From an uncultured Rickettsiales bacterium (GTDB lineage: Bacteria > Pseudomonadota > Alphaproteobacteria > Rickettsiales > UBA1997): a stretch of DNA of 6,502 nt. Location: positions 1-6,502 of the forward strand of contig CATOJU010000055.1 of NCBI GenBank assembly GCA_951800555.1. The letters are read 5' to 3'. The first letter of the stretch is position 1, and every line of letters begins with the position of its first letter. The notes under the pieces are model-generated. The model worked only from the letters and a program-made list of their open reading frames with translations, was not told the origin of the DNA and made no database searches. Shown piece by piece: positions 1 to 6,490 of the stretch. Made by a program: the position numbers and the translations under genes.

Positions 1-117
1 ATTTTTAATAAAATAAACGTATTTCACAATATACTTCCTATAAAAATAATAAATGTTTTATCTTTTTATAATATTTATTTTTTTTAGAATTTTTTTTATT
101 TAGGACTTTAATTTAAA

Positions 118-150
118 AAAACTTTGCCTATAAAAAATAGACAAAGTTTT
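118..150 (-). terminator. Rho-independent terminator of the ankyrin gene
   Basis: A 13-bp inverted repeat (118-130 with 138-150) encloses a 7-base loop. Read on the minus strand, the RNA stem starts AAAACUUUGUCUA and closes with UAGGCAAAGUUUU, with one G-U wobble. The T run at 115-120 supplies the U tract. On the plus strand the same position would be an A-C mismatch, so the hairpin is better suited to minus-strand transcription. It begins 33 bases past the ankyrin stop codon. Confidence 0.8.
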
Positions 151-182
151 ATGAATAATAAAATAAAAATTAAATTTTTATA

Positions 183-3101
183 CTATAAATTGTTAAAAAT
201 AATTTTATTAGATTGCAATAATTGTTTATCTATATTTTTACCAATTTCATATAATTTTTTCAATAAAGATTTTGAAATTTTATTTTTTTCAAGATAATTA
301 ATATCTTCTTTATTAAAATTATTTAATTCTATTCTCTTTTTAATATTTTCTGCTTGAATTCTTTCTTCTTTTTCAAGAAAGTATAGTATATTTGATTCTT
401 TTAAAAGTTTCATTCTTCTTTTTTCTATCAACCAATTATATCTTGTATTATTAAGTTTTATTGTAATATTTTTTATTCTATCCTGCTGCTTTTTGAGTCT
501 TTTTTCTAATTTATTAAAATTACTAACTTGATTTTTAACTTGTTTTTTTATATTATTAAACAATAATTGAACCATTTTATAATCTTTATTAAAAATAGCA
601 AAATTAATAGAATTAAAATTACTTATATTTGTTTTTGCATTTACATCTGCTCCATTTTTAAGTAAAATTTTTGCTGATTTATAATCTTTATTTGCAACAG
701 CATAATGTAATGGTGTTATGCCGTCCTCCCCCAATCCTTTATTGATATTACAATTTTTTTTATCTTTATAATTAGTTATAAATTTAAGCAGATTTGGAGT
801 TTTATTTTTAATAGTTATAAAAATTGAATTAAAAATTTCCCCCTCTTTAAATGTTCTTGAATCATTACTCTTTCTAATTAAAAGATCCGCAGCTTCAATA
901 TTATTATTTTTTATAGCAATATCAAGTAGGGTTTTACCTCTTTTTTTATTTATATCTATACTAATGGATGGAATTGAAAGTAAGAACTTTAACATACTAT
1001 TATTTCCATTTTTAACTACATAATCAATTAAGATATTAATAATATCTTTATTTTTACCTTCAATAATATATTGTAAATTATTATAATCTTTTATATCTAG
1101 ATCTATATTTTTTTGTTCAAGCAAAAATTTAACAACATTAATATGCCCGTTTTTTACCGCTAAAAGTAATGGAGTTCTTCCAAAATAATCTCTTGAATTT
1201 AATTCACAATTACCATATTTATTTATTAACATCTTTAATATATCTAGTCTATTATATTCTGCGGCGAAATGAAACAAATTTGGATTTTTATTAATTATTT
1301 TAATAAATATATCTTTTTTTTCAATTAAAAAATTAACAATATCTGTATGTCCATTTATAGTAGCCAATTCTAATACTGCTAAATTATATTTACTAGTTTT
1401 ATTAATTAATATTTTTATTATATCTAACCGACCATATTCTGCAGCTAATTGGAATAAATTTTTATTATCTTTTACTAATTTATCTAATAAACTTATTAAT
1501 TCATCATAATTATCTCTGTATACTTCAAATAGTTTTTCTAACACCTCAATATTATTATTAATAATAATTTCCTCAGCAATAGCACAATATTTTGATGGAT
1601 CCGAATAATATTTTTTTTCCTCATCAGTTATATTTATATTTCTTCTATTATTAATACATTTTTTAATGGAATTATATATATTTTGATTTGGTTTAATAGA
1701 AAATACAACAGAATTATCATTTATAGATACATCAATATTTTTATCTAAGTTTTTCTGTTTTAATAAAAAATCAACAATTTCTGTATACCCTTTCGATATA
1801 GCTATTTGTAATGGAGTAAAGCCAAAATTATTTTCTATATTAATATTTTTATATTCATATTCATTAATTAATATTTTTACTATTTCAAATATATTATATC
1901 TTACAGCTAATTGGAATAATGTTTCACTATTTATTACTTCTTCGTTTAGTAATTTTAATAATTCGTTTTTATTATCTTTATATGCTAAAAATAATTTTCT
2001 AGCAGCTTTAATATTATAATTATTTATTATTTCTTCAACAATAATTTTATAATTCTTTGGATTTGAATAGAAACTTTTTTCATTTTCTTTTAAATTCACT
2101 GTTATTTTTAAATCTTTATCTGTTTCTAAATCATCTTTTAAATTATCATTTTCATCATTATTTGTATTATTAATATAATTTTTTACAAGTTCTTTTATTT
2201 CATATCCTGTATTTCCTTTATTCCATACTTTATAGTTGGGTTTAAAAGAAAATTCTAAACAATTACTACTTTCAATTATATTAATATTATTTATATTGTC
2301 TTGTTCTAATAAAAAATTTACAACATTATTATGCCCGTTTAACATTGCTAATTGTAATGGGGTAAAACCACGATCATCTTTTGTATTTATATTTTTATAT
2401 ACATTAATTAGTGATTTTAATGAATCCAATTGCCCATATTCCGCAACCAAATGAATCAATTTTTTACCATCTTTTATTGGTTTATCTAAAATTTTTAATA
2501 ATAAATTATTATTGTTTTCAAGTAAAACAGTTAATTTTTTTATTAATACATCAACACAATTTTCTTTTACGGCTATTTCAGCAATTTTACAATATCTATT
2601 TGGATCTAAAAAATATTTAGATTCTATTTTATAAAGTAAATCAAAATTATAATTATTTTTTAATAAAATTAGAGATATAGTAATTAAAATATCACTTTCA
2701 TAAAAATCTTTAATAATATAATCACCTTCTTTTATAGAATAAAAAAATGCTGTGCAATTATTATAATTTTTTATATTTACATCTGCGTTTTTTTGGAGAA
2801 CAAGAAATTTAGTAATTTTTTCACTTTCATTGATAGCAGAAATATGTAATGGTGTATTGCCGGAACAATTTTGAATATTAATATTTATTCGATTACCATA
2901 TTTATCAAACAAAATTTTTATTATATCTAAAAAACAATCATCTTCGGCCAGATAGTGAAGTAAAAAATTCCCATTCTCTTCTAATGGTTTGTTTAATATA
3001 TATTTAATTTTTTTATTATTAATAATTATATTAGTTAATTCGTCAATATTTTTTTCTTTAATATTATTAAGAATAGAATTTATAAAATTATTTTTTTCCA
3101 T
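183..3101 (-). CDS. Large ankyrin-repeat protein with basic coiled-coil-like C-terminal tail, function unknown
   Basis: The product is 972 residues with roughly a dozen ankyrin or ankyrin-like repeats. The clearest start near residues 80 (GNTPLHISAIN), 245 (GFTPLQLAMLNGH), 427 (GFTPLQIAISKGY), 641 (GRTPLLLAVKNGH) and 794 (GITPLHYAVANKD). Degenerate ones lie near 44, 214, 394, 547, 576, 607, 721 and 829. Ankyrin repeats form stacked helical hairpins that bind other proteins, so a scaffold or binding role is likely, but no enzymatic domain is visible. Residues 851-972 contain no ankyrin repeats. They are Lys/Glu/Arg/Asn-rich and probably helical or coiled-coil. There is no signal peptide or membrane segment, so it is cytoplasmic or exported by a route that needs no Sec signal. 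The ATG at 3101 follows a weak AAAGAA-like ribosome site, and the stop is TAG. It stands alone between its own promoter candidate and terminator. In intracellular bacteria such proteins are often host-directed effectors, which here is inference only. Confidence 0.93.
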   Translation of the reverse strand: MEKNNFINSILNNIKEKNIDELTNIIINNKKIKYILNKPLEENGNFLLHYLAEDDCFLDIIKILFDKYGNRININIQNCSGNTPLHISAINESEKITKFLVLQKNADVNIKNYNNCTAFFYSIKEGDYIIKDFYESDILITISLILLKNNYNFDLLYKIESKYFLDPNRYCKIAEIAVKENCVDVLIKKLTVLLENNNNLLLKILDKPIKDGKKLIHLVAEYGQLDSLKSLINVYKNINTKDDRGFTPLQLAMLNGHNNVVNFLLEQDNINNINIIESSNCLEFSFKPNYKVWNKGNTGYEIKELVKNYINNTNNDENDNLKDDLETDKDLKITVNLKENEKSFYSNPKNYKIIVEEIINNYNIKAARKLFLAYKDNKNELLKLLNEEVINSETLFQLAVRYNIFEIVKILINEYEYKNINIENNFGFTPLQIAISKGYTEIVDFLLKQKNLDKNIDVSINDNSVVFSIKPNQNIYNSIKKCINNRRNINITDEEKKYYSDPSKYCAIAEEIIINNNIEVLEKLFEVYRDNYDELISLLDKLVKDNKNLFQLAAEYGRLDIIKILINKTSKYNLAVLELATINGHTDIVNFLIEKKDIFIKIINKNPNLFHFAAEYNRLDILKMLINKYGNCELNSRDYFGRTPLLLAVKNGHINVVKFLLEQKNIDLDIKDYNNLQYIIEGKNKDIINILIDYVVKNGNNSMLKFLLSIPSISIDINKKRGKTLLDIAIKNNNIEAADLLIRKSNDSRTFKEGEIFNSIFITIKNKTPNLLKFITNYKDKKNCNINKGLGEDGITPLHYAVANKDYKSAKILLKNGADVNAKTNISNFNSINFAIFNKDYKMVQLLFNNIKKQVKNQVSNFNKLEKRLKKQQDRIKNITIKLNNTRYNWLIEKRRMKLLKESNILYFLEKEERIQAENIKKRIELNNFNKEDINYLEKNKISKSLLKKLYEIGKNIDKQLLQSNKIIFNNL
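1077..2621 (-). repeat. Three-copy higher-order repeat inside the ankyrin gene
   Basis: Three stretches of the ankyrin protein repeat a unit larger than a single ankyrin repeat: residues 161-293, 342-481 and 496-675. Each opens with an aromatic residue and a short motif (FLDPNRYCKIAE, YSNPKNYKIIVEE, YSDPSKYCAIAE). A helical stretch ending in an LL-type segment follows (LLKILDKPIKD, LLKLLNEEVIN, LISLLDKLVKD). Next comes a degenerate ankyrin of the type LxxLAAEYGRLDIIKILIN, then a more canonical one of the type GFTPLQLAxxNGHxxVVxFLLEQ. Copies one and two both end in an FSxKPN motif (FSFKPN, FSIKPN). Copy three instead carries an extra degenerate ankyrin pair. Residues 13-115 look like a fourth, more diverged copy without the opening motif. 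The copies are clear at protein level and strongly diverged at DNA level, so the duplications are old. Confidence 0.75.
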
Positions 3102-3130
3102 AATAGTTCTTTATTTAAAATAGTAAAATT

Positions 3131-3158
3131 ACTTTAACGATTTTTTAATAAAAGTCAA
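3131..3158 (-). promoter_or_regulatory. Candidate sigma70-type promoter of the ankyrin gene
   Basis: On the minus strand, TTGACT (3158-3153) matches the -35 consensus at five of six positions. It is followed after 16 bases by TAAAGT (3136-3131), which matches the -10 consensus at four of six. This would start transcription near 3124, leaving a leader of about 20 bases before the ATG at 3101. The -35 is convincing; the -10 is mediocre in DNA this A+T-rich. Confidence 0.4.
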
Positions 3159-3189
3159 CAAATAAAATTTTTAAAATATAAAAAAATAC

Positions 3190-3226
3190 AAAAAATATGC
3201 AATGTTTTTAGCATTGCATATTTTTT
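3190..3226 (-). terminator. Rho-independent terminator of yidC
   Basis: A perfect 15-bp inverted repeat (3190-3204 with 3212-3226) surrounds a 7-base loop. The core is ATATGCAATG/CATTGCATAT, flanked by A and T runs that provide a U tract on either strand. It begins 16 bases past the yidC stop codon. No plus-strand gene ends nearby, so yidC is its likely user. It also insulates the ankyrin promoter from yidC read-through. Confidence 0.85.
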
Positions 3227-3242
3227 AATTTATAATAAATAT

Positions 3243-4979
3243 TTATTCCTGTTTCTTTAAGATTATTCCTATATAAATCTGCTGTAATATTGTGATAATA
3301 TTATTAAATATCCAATATATTAACAAGCCACTTGGAAAACCAGAAAAAATAAACAAAAATATTATAGGCATAAATTTCATCATTTTATTAGCTGATTGCA
3401 TTTGCTCTCCCATAGCACTTTTAGAATCAAATTCTTGTTTTCCTTGCATATTTTCAGTAATTTTTTGTTGTATATACATAGTTAAACACATTAAGCAAGG
3501 TAAAAACCCTACAGTAATTTTTGCATTGTATGGTAAAAGCCCAAACAAATTAAATATAGATGTAGGATCCCCAACAGATAAATCTTTTATATAGCCAAAG
3601 AATGGAGCTTGCCTCATAGCTAAACTTATTGATATAACTTTATATAATGAAAAAAATACCGGAATCTGTATAAAAATTGGAGCAATACTAGCAAGTGGAT
3701 TTAAATCATATTTTTTATATAATTTAACTAATTCTTGTTGTAAAGTTATTTTATCATTTTTATAAACTTCTTGTAATCTTTTCATCTCTGGCTGAATTTT
3801 TTTCATTTTTGCCATAGATACAAAGGACTTTTTTACATTAGAATATAACAGCATTTTTATAATTAATGTTAAAAATATTATAGCTATACCAAAATTATTA
3901 GCAATTTTATAAAAGAAATTTAAAATTAGAAATAGTGGTTTCGATAGAAAATAAAAAAACCCAAAATCAATACTTCTTTCAAATAATTTTATATTATTAT
4001 TAACTTGATATTCCCTTAAAATATTAAAATCTTTTGCTCCAGCAAATATTTTACCTTTTGTGCCAGAAAAAGAATTTCCTGAAATTATAAGATTATTTTT
4101 TGTAGCATATTGTACTTTTAGTATATTGTTTATTTTTAATATATTTATTTTTCCATTGGAAAAATCTTCATTTACTATAGCAGTAAGCCAATATTTACTA
4201 GTAATCCCGGCCCAATTAAATTTTTCAAATTCTATATTATTTTTCTTCAATTTTTTTTCTTTTATTTCTTCCATTTTATTATTAAATACTCCTATTGGCC
4301 CTGAAAAACTAGAAAGTTCATTTTTATCTTGCATTTTTTGTCTTTTTTGTATTTGCCATATAGGTTTTAAATAAATTCTATTTGATGTATTATTTTCAAC
4401 TATCTGCTCAACATTTATCATATATTTATCATCTAAAGATAATATAATTTTAAATATAATACCTTCATTATTGTTATAGGAAAATACAATTTTATCATTT
4501 GCATCTTCCAATTTTGTTTTATTAGCTACCCAAATAGAATTTTTATTAGGTAATTTTAAACTTTCGTCATTTGAAAACCAATTTACACTAATATAATTAA
4601 AGTTTTCTTTATTTTCATATTCTAAAAGTTTTACCTTTGATTCATCATCAACACTAACATTATATTTTTTTAAAATTAAATTATCTAATAATAGACCTTT
4701 TGTATTTACTGTTAATTTTATATACTCATTTTCTAAAATAATATCTTGTGGCTCTATAATTTTATTATCTATAACAATCTTTTCTTCTTCATTATCGTTT
4801 AAATTTTCTTCTCCTTCTTCTTTCGCGATTATTGCCTTTTCTCTTTGATTTTCTTCTATTTTTCTTCTTAAAGGTCTAGTAAAAAAAGTATCAACTAAAA
4901 CGAATAATATTATAAATAAAATCAGTTTTTTTAAAAAAATTCCCTTTTTATCATTTTTTTGTGGACTTATATTTTTCAT
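3243..4979 (-). CDS. yidC: Membrane protein insertase YidC (Oxa1 family)
   Basis: YidC inserts and folds inner-membrane proteins, alone or with SecYEG, and this 578-residue product has the full Gram-negative architecture. Residues 16-34 form the N-terminal membrane anchor. An acidic linker (about 46-72) and the periplasmic beta domain (about 75-325) follow. The conserved five-helix core region starts near 340. Family hallmarks are FVSMAKMKKIQPEMKRLQE (386-404, cytoplasmic coiled-coil hairpin), LNPLASIAPIFIQIPVFFSLYK (426-447), RQAPFFGYIKDLS (456-468), DPTSIFNLFGLLP (471-483) and FMPIIFLFIFSGFPSGLLIYWIFNNIITILQQ (536-567). The positive groove residue, Arg366 in E. coli, aligns with Lys375 here. 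The loop before the last helix (about 505-535) is some 14 residues longer than in E. coli as I recall it. The gene is monocistronic in this window, not adjacent to rpmH, rnpA or mnmE. The ATG at 4979 lacks a clear Shine-Dalgarno. Confidence 0.97.
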   Translation of the reverse strand: MKNISPQKNDKKGIFLKKLILFIILFVLVDTFFTRPLRRKIEENQREKAIIAKEEGEENLNDNEEEKIVIDNKIIEPQDIILENEYIKLTVNTKGLLLDNLILKKYNVSVDDESKVKLLEYENKENFNYISVNWFSNDESLKLPNKNSIWVANKTKLEDANDKIVFSYNNNEGIIFKIILSLDDKYMINVEQIVENNTSNRIYLKPIWQIQKRQKMQDKNELSSFSGPIGVFNNKMEEIKEKKLKKNNIEFEKFNWAGITSKYWLTAIVNEDFSNGKINILKINNILKVQYATKNNLIISGNSFSGTKGKIFAGAKDFNILREYQVNNNIKLFERSIDFGFFYFLSKPLFLILNFFYKIANNFGIAIIFLTLIIKMLLYSNVKKSFVSMAKMKKIQPEMKRLQEVYKNDKITLQQELVKLYKKYDLNPLASIAPIFIQIPVFFSLYKVISISLAMRQAPFFGYIKDLSVGDPTSIFNLFGLLPYNAKITVGFLPCLMCLTMYIQQKITENMQGKQEFDSKSAMGEQMQSANKMMKFMPIIFLFIFSGFPSGLLIYWIFNNIITILQQIYIGIILKKQE

Positions 4980-5041
4980 AAATTAAAATTTAATTATATA
5001 TTAATTTTATTTTAAATTAAAAAATAAAAAAATCTACAATT
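4980..5041. promoter_or_regulatory. Divergent spacer carrying yidC and carboxypeptidase start signals
   Basis: These 62 bases separate two divergent start codons and contain only two G/C bases, both C near the plus-strand end. Both promoters must lie here or extend into the neighbouring 5' coding sequence. I cannot place a confident -35/-10 pair on either strand, because TATAAT-like words are everywhere at this composition. Neither gene has an obvious Shine-Dalgarno sequence in the spacer. Confidence 0.45.
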
Positions 5042-6241
5042 ATGAAAAAATATTTTTTGAGTTTACTTATAATTTCACTAACTATAAATATTAGCTATGC
5101 TAAAAATAGCATAAACAACGAAACTAATAAAGTCAATAATAAATACGAAATTTTAGACAGTCAAATTAACAATTTTATAACTAGCAAAAATGCAATTCTT
5201 ATGGATTATAATACCGGTGATATATTATATCAAAAAAATATGGATGAAATAATTGCCCCATCATCTATGACTAAAATAATGACTGCCTACGTTATATTTG
5301 ATATGTTAGAAAATAAAGAAATAAATATAAATGATAAATTTAGGGTAAGCGTTAGGGCTTGGAGGCAAACCGGTACAAGAATGTTCTTAGAGCCAGAATG
5401 GAAAATTAACGTAGATGAATTACTCAAAGGTCTATTGATAATTTCCGGTAACGATGCTGCAATAACTTTAGCTGAAGGAAGTTGTGGCAATATTGAAAAT
5501 TTTGTGATTAAAATGAACGAAACTGCGAAAATATTAGGAATGAATAATACAAATTTTATAAACCCTAATGGTTTATATGAAAAAACTCACTACACAACAG
5601 TACATGATTTTGCTATATTAACAAGAGCTTTAATAAAGAAACATTATAAATATTATAAAAAATATTTTTCACAAAAAGAATTTACTTTTAATAATATAAC
5701 TCAAAAAAATAAAAATTTATTACTAACGGAATATCAAGGAGTTGATGGAGTAAAAACAGGTTTTACAGATCAAGGTAAATATTCAATAACCGCATCTGTT
5801 GAAAGAAATGGAAAAAGATTTATAGCTGTAATAGGTAACGCAGAAGGCGAAAGAATTAGATTGACGCAATGTAAAAGACTTTTTGATTATGCCTTTAGAC
5901 AGTATAAATATATAGATTTATTTAAAAAAAATGATACTGTAGGTGATGTCGGTATATTTTTCGGTATAAATAATAAAGTATCTGTATACACTAAAAATGA
6001 TATTATATATTCTACAAGAAAATCTAGAATTAATGATTTGAAAATAAATCTAGTGTACGATAAATACATATTTGCTCCTATAAAGAAGGATGACAAAATA
6101 GCTAAATTAAGAATAATTGATGGGAATATTGTAACCGATTATGATTTGTATTCTTCTGAAGATATTAATATTATTACAAAATTTAAAAAATTTAGAATAA
6201 TGTTTAGAATTTATGCATCTAGAATATTTAGATTTTGGTAA
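5042..6241 (+). CDS. D-alanyl-D-alanine carboxypeptidase, PBP5/DacA-DacF type (peptidase S11)
   Basis: This 399-residue protein is a low-molecular-weight penicillin-binding protein. It removes the terminal D-Ala from peptidoglycan pentapeptides in the periplasm, limiting crosslinking. A Sec signal peptide spans about residues 1-20 (MKKYFLSLLIISLTINISYA). All three active-site motifs are present: SxxK as S75-M-T-K78 within APSSMTKIMTAY, SGN at 135-137 within IISGNDAAITLAEG, and KTG at 238-240 within GVDGVKTGFTDQGKYS. FINPNGL (172-178) is another S11 signature. Residues from about 288 to 375 match a PBP5 C-terminal beta domain in length and character. The last 19 residues (FKKFRIMFRIYASRIFRFW) form a basic, aromatic amphipathic helix that should hold the enzyme on the outer face of the inner membrane. 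Length and order are normal for DacA/DacC/DacF; I cannot tell which paralogue it is. It diverges from yidC. No terminator is seen directly after its TAA stop. Confidence 0.95.
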   Translation: MKKYFLSLLIISLTINISYAKNSINNETNKVNNKYEILDSQINNFITSKNAILMDYNTGDILYQKNMDEIIAPSSMTKIMTAYVIFDMLENKEININDKFRVSVRAWRQTGTRMFLEPEWKINVDELLKGLLIISGNDAAITLAEGSCGNIENFVIKMNETAKILGMNNTNFINPNGLYEKTHYTTVHDFAILTRALIKKHYKYYKKYFSQKEFTFNNITQKNKNLLLTEYQGVDGVKTGFTDQGKYSITASVERNGKRFIAVIGNAEGERIRLTQCKRLFDYAFRQYKYIDLFKKNDTVGDVGIFFGINNKVSVYTKNDIIYSTRKSRINDLKINLVYDKYIFAPIKKDDKIAKLRIIDGNIVTDYDLYSSEDINIITKFKKFRIMFRIYASRIFRFW

Positions 6242-6291
6242 AAAAAATTTTTAAAAATTATCTTGACATTAATCAAAAATTATGATATTAT
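6241..6291 (+). promoter_or_regulatory. Consensus-grade sigma70 promoter with UP-like element
   Basis: TTGACA at 6263-6268 is a perfect -35 box. After the optimal 17-base spacer comes TATTAT at 6286-6291, five of six to consensus and preceded by TGA, giving an extended -10. The 22 bases upstream (6241-6262) are alternating A and T tracts resembling the alpha-subunit UP-element consensus. Transcription should start near 6298-6300. This is by far the best promoter in the window, of the quality usually seen before stable RNA genes. It starts at the last base of the carboxypeptidase stop codon. Confidence 0.8.
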
Positions 6292-6298
6292 ATTTATA

Positions 6299-6487
6299 AG
6301 GTATTAATACTTAACAGTAATTTTTATCTTAATAAAGGAAAAATTATTACAATTAAAAGGGTTTTTGATTTTAAAATTAAATTATCCCTTTTAATTGGCC
6401 TTAAGCGAAATATTCTTATACTCCATTAAAATTAATAGAAATAATTAATAAAATAATATATATTAATTATTTCTATTAATTTTTATT
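6299..6487 (+). ncRNA. Putative small RNA or leader RNA, about 180-190 nt, unidentified
   Basis: A strong promoter and a strong terminator bracket about 130 bases that contain no ATG, GTG or TTG start leading a credible protein. Two hairpins are visible before the terminator. The first is a bulged stem pairing 6317-6325 with 6339-6350. The second is a perfect 11-bp stem, AATTAAAAGGG (6351-6361) with CCCTTTTAATT (6386-6396), closing a 24-base loop. Between it and the terminator lies a single-stranded stretch with the most GC-rich word of the region, GGCCTTAAGCGA (6397-6408). I do not recognise the family. The size would suit 6S RNA, but I cannot show its long hairpin with a central bubble. I see no SRP RNA or tmRNA signature. 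It could also be a leader or attenuator for a gene beyond the right edge. Confidence 0.45.
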
Positions 6488-6490
6488 TAT
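6428..6490 (+). terminator. Strong Rho-independent terminator of the putative small RNA
   Basis: ATTAATAGAAATAATTAAT (6431-6449) is the exact reverse complement of 6462-6480. The flanking A6428-A6430/T6481-T6483 pairs and the inner A6450-T6461 pair extend the stem to about 23 bp around a 10-base loop. It is followed by a T-rich tract TTTTATTTATT. The stem is almost entirely A/U, so its stability comes from length. It would also end read-through from the upstream carboxypeptidase gene. A converging minus-strand gene beyond the window could share it. Confidence 0.7.

Noticed and set aside
1..87. Plus-strand frame open from the window edge to a TAG at 85-87, 28 codons ending FYNIYFF, possibly the tail of a gene running in from the left.
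   Set aside because: Too short and too low in complexity to separate from chance at this composition. No family resemblance is seen, and the nearest terminator fits the other strand better.
2236..2454. Plus-strand open frame of 72 residues whose start resembles a lipoprotein signal (hydrophobic run then LSCS).
   Set aside because: It lies wholly antisense to well-formed ankyrin repeats. The hydrophobic run is the complement of Asn/Lys/Ile-rich codons, and no convincing start signals precede it.
2411..2620. Plus-strand open frame of 69 residues, hydrophobic.
   Set aside because: Antisense shadow of the ankyrin gene; A+T-rich coding strands give hydrophobic complements by composition alone.
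3292..3594. Plus-strand open frame of 100 residues.
   Set aside because: Antisense to the conserved C-terminal core of YidC, whose coding assignment is certain.
4060..4374. Plus-strand open frame of 104 residues, hydrophobic and Phe-rich.
   Set aside because: Antisense to the YidC periplasmic domain; the Phe richness mirrors Lys and Glu codons of yidC.
5287..5490. Minus-strand open frame of 67 residues.
   Set aside because: Antisense to the carboxypeptidase catalytic domain, covering its SGN motif.
5887..6096. Minus-strand open frame of 69 residues.
   Set aside because: Antisense to the C-terminal domain of the carboxypeptidase, with no promoter or ribosome site of its own.
6299..6430. Considered SRP RNA, RNase P RNA, tmRNA or a tRNA as the identity of the right-edge RNA unit.
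   Set aside because: I find no SRP-type GGAA-tetraloop core, no tRNA-like acceptor or T-loop sequence and no tmRNA tag frame, and it is too short for RNase P RNA. 6S RNA remains possible but unproven.
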